DNA of 64,000 nucleotides, from assembly GCF_024713975.1 (NCBI RefSeq), contig NC_091110.1, positions 18,071,501 to 18,135,500 of the forward strand. Direction: 5' to 3'. This DNA comes from Paralichthys olivaceus. Taxonomy: Eukaryota; Chordata; Actinopteri; Pleuronectiformes; Paralichthyidae. A model generated the notes under the pieces. The model was not told where the DNA came from, did no database searches, and saw only the letters and a list, made by a program, of their open reading frames with translations. Every line of letters begins with the position of its first letter. Positions within the stretch are counted from its first letter, which is position 1. Below, in pieces: positions 1 through 10,625 of the stretch. The position numbers and the translations under genes were made by a program.

Positions 1-2325
1 GCTAATATGAGCAACGTCCATGCTGGTATAGCTTTATTTATACTACTCTGGAGTGATACTACCACTGTTGCATTGATAAAACATATACTACGGATAAAAT
101 ATTTACTATATAAAATATGCAATACTTTATAAAATTCTGTGTCTACAGTATATTTTATTTGGCTCAGGGCCAGATTGTGGCTTCATGTATTGAAGTGGAA
201 AAAGAAAGCGTGTCTAGCTGACACCTCAGTATCACCCCCGTCTTACGTGCTGCATAAGTAATGTGACTCTGGAGGAGTTATAGGTTAATATGATACCAGA
301 CTACAATGTGAATATATATTATTCAGAGATAGAAGAAGGAGCTGCAGAGAAGGAGGTTCACGAAGCCTCTCTGTCACTACGTGCACTTGATTCTTCCATT
401 TAATACAATTCTAAATGTGAGCACGTCATTGATTTTCTCAAGCTCTTCTCATGGATCGTCGTTTTTTTATTGGCTTCTCCTTCTTCCTGGAGCAGCAAAG
501 GAACGGTTCATTCTCAGGGTTTTACATTTTGTATTGTATATGTATTTTGATACTTCAGGGATACACATATTTATTTAATGGTATTATTATTCCTTACTCT
601 GTTTTTTTTACATGCTCTTTCGTTGTGAAACAATTCACTCTGAGGTGTGTTTTGAAGAAAATATTAGAATATAGCAGAGATCATAGTTTACACCTGAAGA
701 CGAGGAAGCGCATCTGTTGCAATTTTTAAAAAACGCAAAACTTTCTCCGGTCAAACCTCCCGGGAGGAAGTGGGACAAAAAAGAGACAGATACACTGACA
801 CACACACACTGACACACACATAGCAACATATACTTTCAGTGTTTCTGTTGTCATTAATGGTGACATCATCCGGAGCAGGTTTAGATTTGTGACATGGACT
901 TGACAGACAGACAGACAGACAGTTCATACTGACTGACTGTTACGGAAGGAATGCGAACAGTCTTACTCATGCGCCTCATTATGTGTCCTCGCCTCATGGA
1001 GGTCATACCAGTCCGTCAACCGATGCCAGAGATGACAGTGAATATTCTACAGCTGCACTATGAACATGTAAAAGACTGATTCACTACTTTTTGGGTCACT
1101 TTAACATATTGTTTATTAACTATAATTTGATTTGCACCCACACTAAACTAATATAAGACAATTATACATTGGGGACGTGCAGTCAGTCAAGAATTAACCT
1201 GCGTCTGGAACCAGCACTGGGCAGCGTCTGATTCCTTCTAGCAGGCTTTACATTATGTAACATTCATTGTGATGCGCCGGCGTGTTTATGTTAAACCTCA
1301 GCGCTGCAGCATCGCGTCGACTCCCAAACTGATGTCAGCCTCAATGTGTTTGCAGCAGTTTCATGGTGTAACAGCCCAGAAACCCAGAAACATACATTTT
1401 CCATTAATTACTCCTCTCTGACAAAATATCAGTTAAAACATATTAAAAAAATATACAACGCTGTAATTTGCTCATAGGTGGCGTTGATCTTCTCGTGTTG
1501 CTCTTGGCAAGAAAGCGAGAAAGTGTATTTGAGACACATTCAAGGCAACGCTAAGCTAAATGCTAAATGTATAAGGGTACAGAATTCTGTCAATGAACAC
1601 ACACGAAGAAATTGCTCTTTTGCAATTAAAGAGATTATATGGAATTGTGTCACCACCAAAGTACATGACTTTTTACAAATATATCTTTTGTTGGATTAAA
1701 TATAGATATTCTGGTTCTAATTATTAACCGTCTTTAAATTTCAATATGCTGTTTTAACTTCACCATGGAAAGCCGTTCTCTCTCCCTCCGTCACATCAAA
1801 GCTTAACGTTGGGCGACTTCTTAAGCAATTGCAATTTTCTCTTGAGGTCCATCTGTCCTAATCTCTAAATGAGAGCTCTGTGCCTGGCAGCCTGATTTAC
1901 AATTTAAATTGTAGAATAGGACGGAGAGAAGACGAACTTCACCATTAAAAGAATGGACAAAATTGAAAATTCTGACGGTTGGATTTAGAGTTTAATTTGA
2001 TTTTGTGCCTGCAGCCTCCTTTAAACCGGTGCTGTGTAAGAGAGAAGCCTGTCATGTGATGATTCTTCTTTTTTGTTTAATGTTTAATTCATTCTTTACT
2101 CCTGGGTGCTGTCATGAATTATACTTGTTGTGACTCTGATTGGCCGTTTATAAAAAATAAAAAAAAAGGTAAATGTTGCTGCGCAGATCCATGAAAGTAA
2201 AACTTTGAGGCCCGGCTTCACAGGCAGTTTCTTTAGTGGGCAGGGCAAAGGAGGCTTCACCTCATTGGTTAAACGAGCCTCATGTTAAAGTTGTGACACA
2301 GAAGATTCAGCCTCATTCCCAAACT
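1..2325. other. Intergenic DNA upstream of the ppp1r3c-like gene
   Basis: No exon with recognisable protein similarity was found on either strand. The short open frames here are AT-rich and resemble no family. The stretch holds a GACA microsatellite near 0.9 kb, and its last few hundred bases should contain the proximal promoter of the + strand gene that follows. Confidence 0.5.
902..922. repeat. (GACA)n microsatellite
   Basis: About five uninterrupted GACA units, read directly from the sequence. Confidence 0.85.
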
Positions 2326-2553
2326 CCACGCTCCACAGAGCTCAGACAGAGACACAGCAATGCTTTCCTTTCCTCTGCTCTAATGAAACACCCACTGTAA
2401 GTACATCTTTCTTTAAAACAGCAAACTGTTGTTGTTTGATTCACTGAGAAGTTTTATTTATTCATCGCCTCTGTTTTCTGCTCATAGACTATTCTGAGTT
2501 TTGTGGCAGCTCCAGCAAAGACGGCAGATTCCAGTGAGACGTCGACTGTGAAA
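2262..2553 (+). promoter_or_regulatory. Proximal promoter and 5' UTR of the ppp1r3c-like gene
   Basis: An inverted CCAAT box (ATTGG) lies at about 2264-2268. A likely non-coding first exon ends at 2396 before a strong donor (GTAAGTAC at 2397), and an acceptor (CTCATAG) ends at 2487, so the exon carrying the start codon would begin at 2488. The non-coding exon holds a short upstream frame starting near 2360 (seven codons and a stop). The transcription start is inferred, not seen. Confidence 0.4.
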
Positions 2554-3661
2554 ATGAATTATACAAGGTGGGTTCATTTGATTGTTTCCTTTCTGGCAGA
2601 AGTTGAAATATGTGCAATGACTCTGTGTGGGTGTGACTGTAGATCTTATTTTAACCCTGTCATGCTTCGTCTTCAGAGTTCTCCATGCCTTTGGAGGTCA
2701 CCCCCAGACCGCTGTGATGCCCATTGACCTCGCTAGGTGCCTGAGCCTCAGTCGGCGCCAGCCTCTTCATCCCCTGCCGTCCATGCCTCCTCTGAAACCT
2801 GCACAGCGTTATTGTCAGTCGACCGGCCCTGCGCCCAAGAACAGCCTTCACTCCCCACATTACTCTTCCTCTTCGTCTTCATCCTCATCACAGCCCTCCT
2901 CCACTGCGCCCTCTGAGCCTCGGAGCTGTTTCCGCAGGGACAGCGGCAGTCTGAACAAAAAGCGTGTGGTGTTTGCAGATGCGAAGGGGCTGGCGCTCAC
3001 TGCTGTGCGTCTCTTCATCCCTGAGCCCTCAGCTGCCTCCCCTGCTCTGGTGATGAAACCCTCGCTGGCCAAACTGCAAGGCCAAGAGTTTCGTCTGGGT
3101 TTCCCACAGCCGACGCAGGACCTTAAATCCTTCCTTGCACGTCTGAGAGACTTGCATGTGCAGCTGAGAAGCTGCAACATTTCAGAACACTCCCTGAGAG
3201 GCAAAGTATGCGTCTCACATGAGAGTATTGAGAAGGCCGTGCAGATAAAGTTGACCTTTGACTCTTGGCGGAGCCATCACAACATTCCCTGCACATACCT
3301 GCAGCAGCAGCGCTGTGGCGGCTCCGATGTGAGTGTTTTTACTTTTGACTTGAGTTTACCCCAGAACATTGATCCAAAGGAGAGAATTGAGTTTTGCGTG
3401 TCCTTCAGGCCAGGAGCTGGAACGAAGGCACACTGGGATGACAACAGAGGGCAGAATTATAGGCTGTGCGTGGAAAAAGACGCACCGAACTCAAACCAAG
3501 GCGACGTTAACCGGTTTTACCCGACACTGTCCAAACATCAGCCACCGACTTGGCCGTCACGTGTGTCTCACAGTGTGCAGACCTCTGCTGACCTGCAGTA
3601 TCTTCACAGGAGTTTATCGAGCAGAGTCAGAGAAGAGTGGAAAAACTTTGTGTTCAGCTGA
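2554..3661 (+). CDS. ppp1r3c: Protein phosphatase 1 glycogen-targeting subunit 3C-like (PTG family)
   Basis: The product tethers PP1 catalytic subunit to glycogen, favouring dephosphorylation of glycogen synthase and phosphorylase (known family role; cytosolic glycogen particle). The CDS joins 2554-2567 and 2677-3661, 332 aa. The first piece encodes Met-Asn-Tyr-Thr and two bases of Arg before donor GTGGGT; acceptor CTTCAG precedes 2677, giving the family-typical TR-VLH start. Visible parts: a Val-Met-Pro-Ile-Asp-Leu-Ala block like the vertebrate PPP1R3C N-terminus, a nine-serine run near residues 68-76, the PP1-binding RVxF motif (KKRVVFADAKG, RVVF at 101-104), and a CBM21 carbohydrate-binding domain at about 163-271 ending in WDDNRGQNYRL. 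The KKRVVFADAKGL core fits 3C better than 3B, 3D or 3G; the teleost paralogue (ca/cb or other) is unresolved. Length is close to human PPP1R3C. No ideal poly(A) signal is obvious; ATTAAA at 3843-3848 is a candidate. Confidence 0.88.
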
Positions 3662-5033
3662 GAAGACCACATGTTCTCAGCAAAAAATATAATTTATTCA
3701 AAAAGTATATGTAAAAGGGAAAAGAAGTGTATGAACTTTCTCAAATGTCAGTGTTAGATGGTGTAAAGTCTGCTGTTGGAGAAAAGAGCTCACCCAACCT
3801 GAGCTGAACCCCCTGTTTAAATGTGAATATGTTCGAGTTCTTATTAAAATTCTTAAAAGATAAAAACTTTCTGTTTCTCTCCTCTGTAGAAGTTCCCACA
3901 CATGCCACACATTCATAACTGCTGATTAAAAAATGCATCGTGTATTAATACACATTTGCGAAGAGACGCAACGCATGAAACATGAGCCCTGCTGACGAGA
4001 CGGAAACATGTCGGTAAACAAAGCCATTTCTTTTTTTAGGAGCTTTTGTACCTGCTGCTGCTAAACCCTTTTACTCCCGGGACATTTGAATAGTTAACAA
4101 TGTCCCTGACGTACTTTCACACAGACATTAAATCTCTTGGCCCGGGCTCAGATGTCTTTTCATGTGATAGCAACAATGTCATGCATACCAGAGGGAGGAA
4201 GTCAACAAGCTGAGAGATCCTCTGGGCAGACCACAACACTCCCCCACCTGCCGTGGGAAGTAGACTAACACGCTGGAAACCGAAACTTCTTGTACCAAAC
4301 CTGATGGGTTTGGCCAAATAGCAGGTAACCATGGCAGCATCGAGCTGGCGTTGAACTCTGGGTATTGCACGGGCTTGTGTTCACATGCAAGGGTGGAGTC
4401 ATTTTGAGACATTCAAGCTGCAGCAACAGTGAGAAAAATCTCTCTTGGCTCCTCTTGTTCCACTCCTTCTTACTCACCTCTCTGTTCGACCAGTTTCTTT
4501 GTCCCTGTCCTCTTCTCTCATGTCGGTATCCTCCCAGATGAATCAATGCTTTTTTAAACTGTCAGTTTGGATTGTTGCACACGTGCGGTTTTACTCGTGT
4601 GGCAGTTTTTCCAGACGTCGCAACCTAAAGCACTTATTTATTCATCAGGCTCAACAGTTGTGGTTTGTTGTCAGATGTCACATCCCCCCTCCCTCCAAGC
4701 ATTCCAGTGAATAATAAGCCAAACAGAACTGTTAGAACAGGACACGCTGTCAAAACAAGAACATTTGTTTCTATTGTTATACACACAGATCATTAGTGTC
4801 ACCCTCCATAGATCAATTTACGACTCGTCTTGGAATTTTTTAATTAACCTCAGAAACTCTGTATCAAGCTCAACATCGCCTCATCAGCATATTCATCATA
4901 TGCAAGTTTGCATACAGTATTTGCATATTTGTCAAACAAGATTGTACTTGTATATTGTATTAACTTGAGTGTTCTGATGTTTTGTTTGTAAGGTGTTTGG
5001 TTCACCCTTAGAAAAGGTGACTATGGGAGAAAG
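3662..5033. other. 3' flank of the ppp1r3c-like gene and intergenic DNA
   Basis: Contains the probable 3' UTR of the + strand gene, then AT-rich DNA with no recognisable exon. Open frames at 4.1-4.7 kb on both strands resemble no family and lack coherent splice context. Confidence 0.5.
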
Positions 5034-5112
5034 AAGGTAAAAGTGCCTTTACAAAGAAAACTCTTTAAATTCCTACACACAAAAAACTGCATTGTCGTTT
5101 TTTTTTATCTTC

Positions 5113-5118
5113 TTTATT
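5113..5118 (-). terminator. Poly(A) signal AATAAA of pla2g1b copy A
   Basis: AATAAA on the - strand about 290 bases past the stop codon. The equivalent hexamer is conserved in copy B at 7702-7707. Confidence 0.6.
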
Positions 5119-5408
5119 GAGGACTGCAAGCATTGGTATTATTCAATAAAGAGCAAATATTAAAGTCTGTGTATTACTTCCTGCAAGCAAGGAAAGAAAA
5201 AGCTGGATGAGAGCGCCCTCTATTGGACACCACAGCTAACAATAGATTCTGCAGATGGAGGGAACCTGGGATTTTTACACCCAGAAAAAAATTACAGAAG
5301 CAGAAAAGAAATCATGATACTGTGAATGTGGCAGAGTCACATTCCTCCTGAGAGCTCAACGATGGGTGTGTAGGAATGAATCCTGCGTTCGATATACTGC
5401 GGAGGTCT

Positions 5409-6132
5409 TTACTGACAACGGTCGCTGGGCAAGTGCTCGTGCTCAGGGATCCAAGGCGACCTGGCGAAACACTCGGCGGCCTTCCTGTCACACTCGCAGA
5501 TGAACATCTCACATTTGTCGTTGTCATCTGAGGAAGAGAGAGAGCACGAGGCGTTTAGGAGCTTATTTCTTCGTCTTTAATAACCTCAAACTCTTGTTGT
5601 CTTGGTGCACTCACTGCCACAGGTGACCGTCCTGCTTGCTTCGTCACAGCTGTAGGAGTAGAACTCGGTGTAGGGGTTGTCGAGGATGGGCCAGCATTCG
5701 TCGTGCTGCATGGCGTCACTATAACACTTGTCGTGCACTTGGCAGCACCTGCAGGTTTGACAACACAAGTGTTCAGAGAGGCCGAAAAGACGTTTGTATG
5801 TCATCATAGCACTGAGCTGAGAGAGTGAATGAATCACGACCTATCCAGTTCGTCCACAGGCGTGCCAGAGCCGCCCTTTCCACAATAGCAGCCGTAGTCA
5901 GCGTAGTCCATAACTGGCCAGCTGTCGGGCATCGTGCACAGCATCATTTGCCTGAACTGGTTGAGCGCCTTGTCGTTGGTAGACACGGCTGAAGCACAAC
6001 AAAGTAGAACGATGAATCAGAGTCAGTTGTCATATTTATCCACAAGGTAAATGGGGAGAAGCTTTTTGTCAAGTCGTACTCACCCACAGAGAGGCCGGCA
6101 GCCAAGAGAACCAGAGAGTGGAGGGTGTTCAT
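5409..6132 (-). CDS. pla2g1b: Pancreatic-type secreted phospholipase A2 (group IB), copy A
   Basis: A secreted calcium-dependent enzyme hydrolysing the sn-2 ester of phospholipids; group IB is a digestive zymogen. Exons on the - strand: 6132-6084, 5988-5841, 5748-5615, 5527-5409, giving 149 aa. Internal introns are GT-AG and phases agree at every junction. Residues 1-17 form a hydrophobic signal peptide. A short propeptide ends in Lys23 before ALNQF, a plausible tryptic activation site as in group IB. The calcium loop is [11 protein letters not shown] (48-58), the active site CCQVHDKCY (67-75) has catalytic His71 and calcium-binding Asp72, and Asp124 in CDRKAA corresponds to Asp99 of the mature enzyme. 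A DNPYT pancreatic-loop segment (89-93) is present. No residue known to be essential is missing. A TATA box lies at 6183-6190. This is the downstream member of a tandem pair with copy B. Confidence 0.92.
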
Positions 6133-6182
6133 CCTGAGAGTCAGAGCTTCAGCCACAGCTCCAGCTCAAAGTTCAGGCCCTC

Positions 6183-6190
6183 TTTATATA
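6183..6190 (-). promoter_or_regulatory. TATA box of pla2g1b copy A
   Basis: TATATAAA on the - strand, about 50 bases upstream of the start codon and conserved in copy B at 8915-8922. Confidence 0.75.
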
Positions 6191-6285
6191 TTGAGCATCG
6201 GGCCGTGTGGCCCCACAGCCGTGTCAGCTGTTAATACTACATAGGGTCGCACGCCTCGCAGCTCCGAGATTCAAATAAGAACCAA

Positions 6286-6313
6286 CATGTGCAAAAAGCA
6301 AGAAAATTTCCCA
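6286..6313 (-). promoter_or_regulatory. Candidate bipartite PTF1-like site of copy A
   Basis: An E-box CATGTG (6286-6291) and a TC-box TTTCCCA (6307-6313), read on the + strand, are 21 bp apart start to start. PTF1, the acinar-pancreas factor, is known to bind an E-box and a TC-box one or two helical turns apart. The site is about 100-120 bp upstream of the TATA box. Function is inferred. Confidence 0.4.
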
Positions 6314-7012
6314 CGCACTTCTTTGTGAAGTCATAGCTCAGAAGCTCAAACAGACGCTGTGAACAAGGGATAGAGAGGATTGATAATGTCGGCCTTTGAC
6401 TTTATTTGTAAAATTTTGATTTCTTAAAGTAGCTAATTCTCTGAAAAAGAACTTAACATCTCTAGAATAGCCCGTTTATTGTGCTGTGTTATAACTAAAG
6501 AAAAATAAATAAATAAAAAAAGGAACATATATGAATAATAAGTGGGGTTCTTTATCTTAAAGTTATATTTTTTTCTTCCTTCCTCCGTCTCCCTTCCTGA
6601 TTTTTTCCAAAAACAATATTAATTTTGTTCCCTCTTCCGTCTCACATCAAATGTTTTAGCTACAACTTCTTTATCTCCATTTAATAAATGTCATTATTTG
6701 CTTTCTTCCATTCGCTCTGCTGCATTTAGAAACCTGAGAGGAAAAAGGTCACTTTTCTTAATATTCTGAACAGATACTTTTCATTTTATTGAGAGAGGCC
6801 GCAACAATATACAGAGAAATAATTACTCCTCAGAGGTTTCCAACTGATTTACGACGTCTTTTACGTTATTTATTCCAGTACTGCTGCAAAACAGGACGGG
6901 GAAAATTATACAGGAGTGTGGTTAGCTGTTCTCATCCAAGTTTCATTGGAGATATGACAAAAAGTAATGCATTATAATTCGTATGTATTCTACACAATCA
7001 TGGGTCAGGAGG

Positions 7013-7590
7013 CTGGGGACCTATGAGAGAGACAGATGACTCCAGCCTCCAATGTTTGCATTACTCTGCATATTCATGTCGTAACATCATGTGCAAAAAG
7101 AGAGATAACAAACTTTACATTGGAACTTTCCAGCATAAGTATGGAGACGTGGAAAATCCCGAACGACAAACTTACATCTTGGATGATATGAAGAGGACGA
7201 TAACAGTGGAGGGCAATATTTGCTTTTAAAGTGTGTAAAACTTAATTAACGTCATCAAAGTCTTTTCTTTCTTCTTCCTATTCAGGTAGTTGTTTGAATA
7301 TTCAAAATCAGATAAAAGTAAATTAAAACAATATATTTTTATATTTTCTTATATAATCATAAAGCAAAGACATAAATCACTTGTTTGGGCTGCTACACCT
7401 CCATCAGTCACTCCATTCTCTCTGTTTTCATCAACTAATTACAGAAGTCTTCTCCACAGTCTTTGTCGGTGTCTTTGGTTCTGAGTGAAGTTCATTTCCC
7501 CACTTTTCTTCCAACTGTTTCTTGTAGTCTGAGGCTGTGTGTACATTTTAAGTTTCAAACATTTCAGAAGCCACTGTCTGAGTTTATTAC

Positions 7591-7618
<28 letters not shown>
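7013..7618. other. Unique spacer between the duplication units
   Basis: About 600 bp between units A and B with no coding similarity. It ends in an AT dinucleotide array that abuts the start of unit B. Confidence 0.6.
7590..7617. repeat. (AT)n microsatellite at the duplication junction
   Basis: Fourteen or so AT units immediately precede the first base of homology between the two duplication units. Confidence 0.85.
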
Positions 7619-7621
<3 letters not shown>

Positions 7622-7701
7622 GTAAAAGTGCCTTTACAAAGACTGTACAAACTCTATATATTCATACACAGAAAAAACTGCATTCTCATTTTTTTATCTT
7701 C

Positions 7702-7707
7702 TTTATT
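7702..7707 (-). terminator. Poly(A) signal AATAAA of pla2g1b copy B
   Basis: AATAAA on the - strand about 385 bases past the stop codon, in the same sequence context as the copy A signal. Confidence 0.6.
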
Positions 7708-8091
7708 GACTGGAAGTATTTGTATTATTGGATAAAGAGCAAATGTTAAAGTCGACAGTCTGTATATTACTTCCTGCAAGCAAGGAAAGAAAAAGCTAGA
7801 TGAGAGCGCCCTCTATTGGAACCTTGAGTTAGGATAAACCTGTGAATAACTGGCCTTCACTTAATGAGGGAAGCAGATCCACAGCTAACAAAAGATTCAG
7901 CACATGGAGGGAACAACAGACGTTTATGCACAGGAAAAAATGACAGAAGCAGAAAATAAATCACGATACCGTGAATGTGACAGAGTCGACGTGAATATTT
8001 CAATGAGCTGTCAAAAACAATCTGCCACTCCTGAGAGCTCAACGATGGGTGTGTAGGAATGAATCCTGCGTTCGATATACTGCGGAGGTCT

Positions 8092-8864
8092 TTACTGACA
8101 ATGGTCGCTGGGCATGTGCTCGTGCTCAGGGATCCAAGGCGACCTGGCGAAACACTCGGCGGCCTTCCTGTCACACTCGCAGATGAACATCTCACAATTG
8201 TTGTTATCCTCTGAGGAAAAGAGAGAGAGAGCACGAGGCGTTTAGGAGCTTATTTCTTCGTCTTTAATAACCTCAAACTGTTGTTGTCTTGGTGCACTCA
8301 CTGCCACAGGTGACCGTCTTGTTTGCTTCCTCACAGCTGTAGGAGTAGACCTTGGTGTAAGGGTTGTCGAGGATGGACCAGCATTCGTCGAGCTGCATGG
8401 CGTCACCGTAACAATTGTCGTGCACTTGGCAGCACCTGCAGGTTTGACAACACAAGTGTTCAGAGAGGCCGAAAAGACGTTTGTACGTCATCATAGCACT
8501 GAGCTGAGAGAGTGAATGAATCACGACCTATCCAGATCGTCCACAGCCGTGCCATTGCCGCCATATCCACAATAGCAGCCGTAGTCAGCGTAGTTCAAAA
8601 TCGGCTTGCTGCCGGGCATCGTGCACTGGATCATTTTCCTGAACTGGTGTAGCGCCCTGTCGTAGCTAGACACGACTGAAGCACAACAAGGTAAAACGAT
8701 GAGAATTCTGTTCATGCAGGACAAGAAGGTGCATCAACCGCCGAACATGCAGATGAATCAGAGTCAGAAATACTTCATGTATCCACGAGGCAAATAGGGG
8801 GGAAGCTTTTTGTCAAGTTGTACTCACCCACAGCCACGAGAACCAGAGAGTGGAGGGTGTTCAT
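8092..8864 (-). CDS. pla2g1b: Pancreatic-type secreted phospholipase A2 (group IB), copy B
   Basis: Same enzyme family and layout as the adjacent copy A. Exons on the - strand: 8864-8828, 8675-8528, 8435-8302, 8210-8092, giving 145 aa. The four-residue shortening lies in exon 1, leaving a 12-13 residue hydrophobic signal core, short for a signal peptide but still hydrophobic. The propeptide ends in Arg (YDR before ALHQF), again tryptic. The calcium loop [11 protein letters not shown], the CCQVHDNCY active site (His67, Asp68) and the later CDRKAA aspartate are all intact, so it should be active. Differences from copy A cluster in the interfacial N-terminal region (SKPILNY against SWPVMDY) and in the exon 3 loop, consistent with divergence of substrate or surface preference (inference). 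A TATA box lies at 8915-8922. Confidence 0.92.
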
Positions 8865-8914
8865 CCTGAGAGTCAGAGCTTCAGCCACAGCTCCAGCTCA
8901 AAGTTCAGGCCCTC

Positions 8915-8922
8915 TTTATATA
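8915..8922 (-). promoter_or_regulatory. TATA box of pla2g1b copy B
   Basis: TATATAAA on the - strand about 50 bases upstream of the start codon. The upstream TTTCCCA box is kept at 9038-9044, but the E-box seen in copy A reads CATGCA here at 9026-9031. Confidence 0.7.
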
Positions 8923-10150
8923 TCGAGCATCGGGCCGTGTGGCCCCACAGCCCTGTCAGTTGTTAATGCTGTATATGGTCGCACGCCTCACAGCGCACGG
9001 GCTCCGTGATTCAAACACAAACAAACATGCAAGAACATTTCCCACGCACTTTTTTGTGAAGTCACAGTTCAGCAGCTCAATGACCAAACAGACTCTATGA
9101 ACAGGGGTTAGAGAGAGGCTGCAACATCATACAGAGAAATAATTACTCCTAAGAGGTCTGCACTGGATAACATCTATTTTATTTATTCCAACACTGCCGC
9201 AAAACAGGACGGGAAGATTATACACCAGTGTGGCTAGCTGTTCTCATCCAGGTTTCAGAGGAAATATGACAGAGAGTAATGCACTAGAATTCCTATGTAT
9301 TCTACGTAATCATGGATCAGGAGGTTTTTTTTTAAAATATGAGATATCAGGAGCCACTGTGTGGGTCATCACAAAAACTGCCAGGCCCCGAAATGAGTCG
9401 AAACAACTCATCGCCTTCTACAAATTAACTGTTTGAGAGAAGCTGACAACACACAAATGACTCAAGCTCCACATGGATTTGTGCTGTAACAGGGTCTTTA
9501 TTACATATATCTCTCAAAATGGAAAGTGTTCATGCAACCAGCACGATTCAAAGGCTCAACAACACTTTTAATTTAATGACACTGCAATTTATCTGAATGT
9601 CGAGCATCAATATTCTGAGACAACAGCAGAGACAAAAAACAAAAAAAACAAAGAGACCTTTACTGAGAAGATCCTCAGCCTCTATCCTGGCCCGCAATAC
9701 ACGCAGTCGTCTTTTTGTTCACGGCTGTTAAACCCACATATCATCATGTGACAAATATATACATTGATGTTTCAAGTCATAATCTTAGCTTCAAACTCTG
9801 TCCTTCAGAAGTCATGACACAAACACAGATCATTAACAACACAAACACGTTGACGACAACACAAACTCCTCAGTAACGCGGCTCTCACACGTGCCAGACC
9901 TCAACCTTTGTTTCACTTCGCTCTGAGCTGCGTGTCGTAGAAGTTGAGATAAGTTCAACTTTTTTTTAACCCCAGCCAATCAAGAGCAGGCGCTAGCCAA
10001 TCACATTAATGCAGAAACATTTTCATTCCTGACGTCAAACATCAAAATGATAGTTGAGAGAGGAGGCGGAGGCAGCAGCTGAAACTGGTGACGGTTCTTC
10101 TGCTTGTGAAATCGATTTCCTGTGACTTCCCTTTAGCATTGCATGGACAG

Positions 10151-10190
10151 CTAGCATCACATGTTAAAGGCTAGCATCACATGTTAAAGG
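10151..10190. repeat. Perfect 20-bp tandem duplication
   Basis: Two exact, adjacent copies of a 20-bp word beginning CTAGCATCAC. Confidence 0.9.
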
Positions 10191-10544
10191 CAAGCCACTT
10201 TTGTTCCCCCCGAGAAATAAATAAATAAAGAGAACCACTCACAAGTGTTGAAGCAACACGTGTGTGAGTGCTCACTGCTCAGTGACAGTTCCAGTCTGTT
10301 ACATGATCCTCTTGCGGTTCCCTTTGTCAGTTTTGTGGTTCTTCAAGCCAACGTCCATCACTTGGTCACTGTCAACTATCTTTAAAGATTTGTTTCCATC
10401 TATGGCATCTTCTCCATTAACCTTAATTCTTCATCTCAAGCCTCGCTTTGTAGAAACTGGTGTTGCAACTAAATAATGGCAAAAACAAATGACGCCATAT
10501 TAACTGGTGTGACGATGGACTGTAAATAAAGATGGACGGCATGA

Positions 10545-10625
10545 CACTTCTCCCTAAGTGGCACCAAACTGTCTGGATTACCCCCTGGTGGCTGGCTGCA
10601 GTATAGGTCATAAACCGCACCCAGA
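10545..10625. repeat. Fragment of a dispersed teleost repeat
   Basis: The segment around GGTGGCTGGCTGCAGTATAG also occurs at 40407-40445 with similar flanks (a CTGTCT-like word upstream and an ACAAAC/ATAAAC word downstream). Confidence 0.6.

Larger units (their letters stand above)
5034..7012. repeat. Tandem segmental duplication, unit A
   Basis: This unit and 7619-9324 share the same order of sequence. Both start with AAGGTAAAAGTGCC, run through the 3' flank, all four PLA2 exons and the promoter, and continue to a common block starting at the AGAGAGGC words near 6790 and 9113, ending at a TCAGGAGG word. Unit A carries about 400 bp (roughly 6378-6785) absent from unit B. Boundaries were judged by eye. 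Confidence 0.85.
7619..9324. repeat. Tandem segmental duplication, unit B
   Basis: Partner of 5034-7012. It has about 57 bp extra in the first PLA2 intron relative to unit A and lacks unit A's roughly 400-bp upstream segment. Exons 2, 3 and 4 have the same lengths in both units (148, 134 and 119 nt). Confidence 0.85.

Noticed and set aside
2627-2676. ATG at 2627 as the start of the ppp1r3c-like protein
   Set aside because: The residues it would add are intronic. The upstream exon at 2554-2567 joins in phase and restores the family N-terminus.
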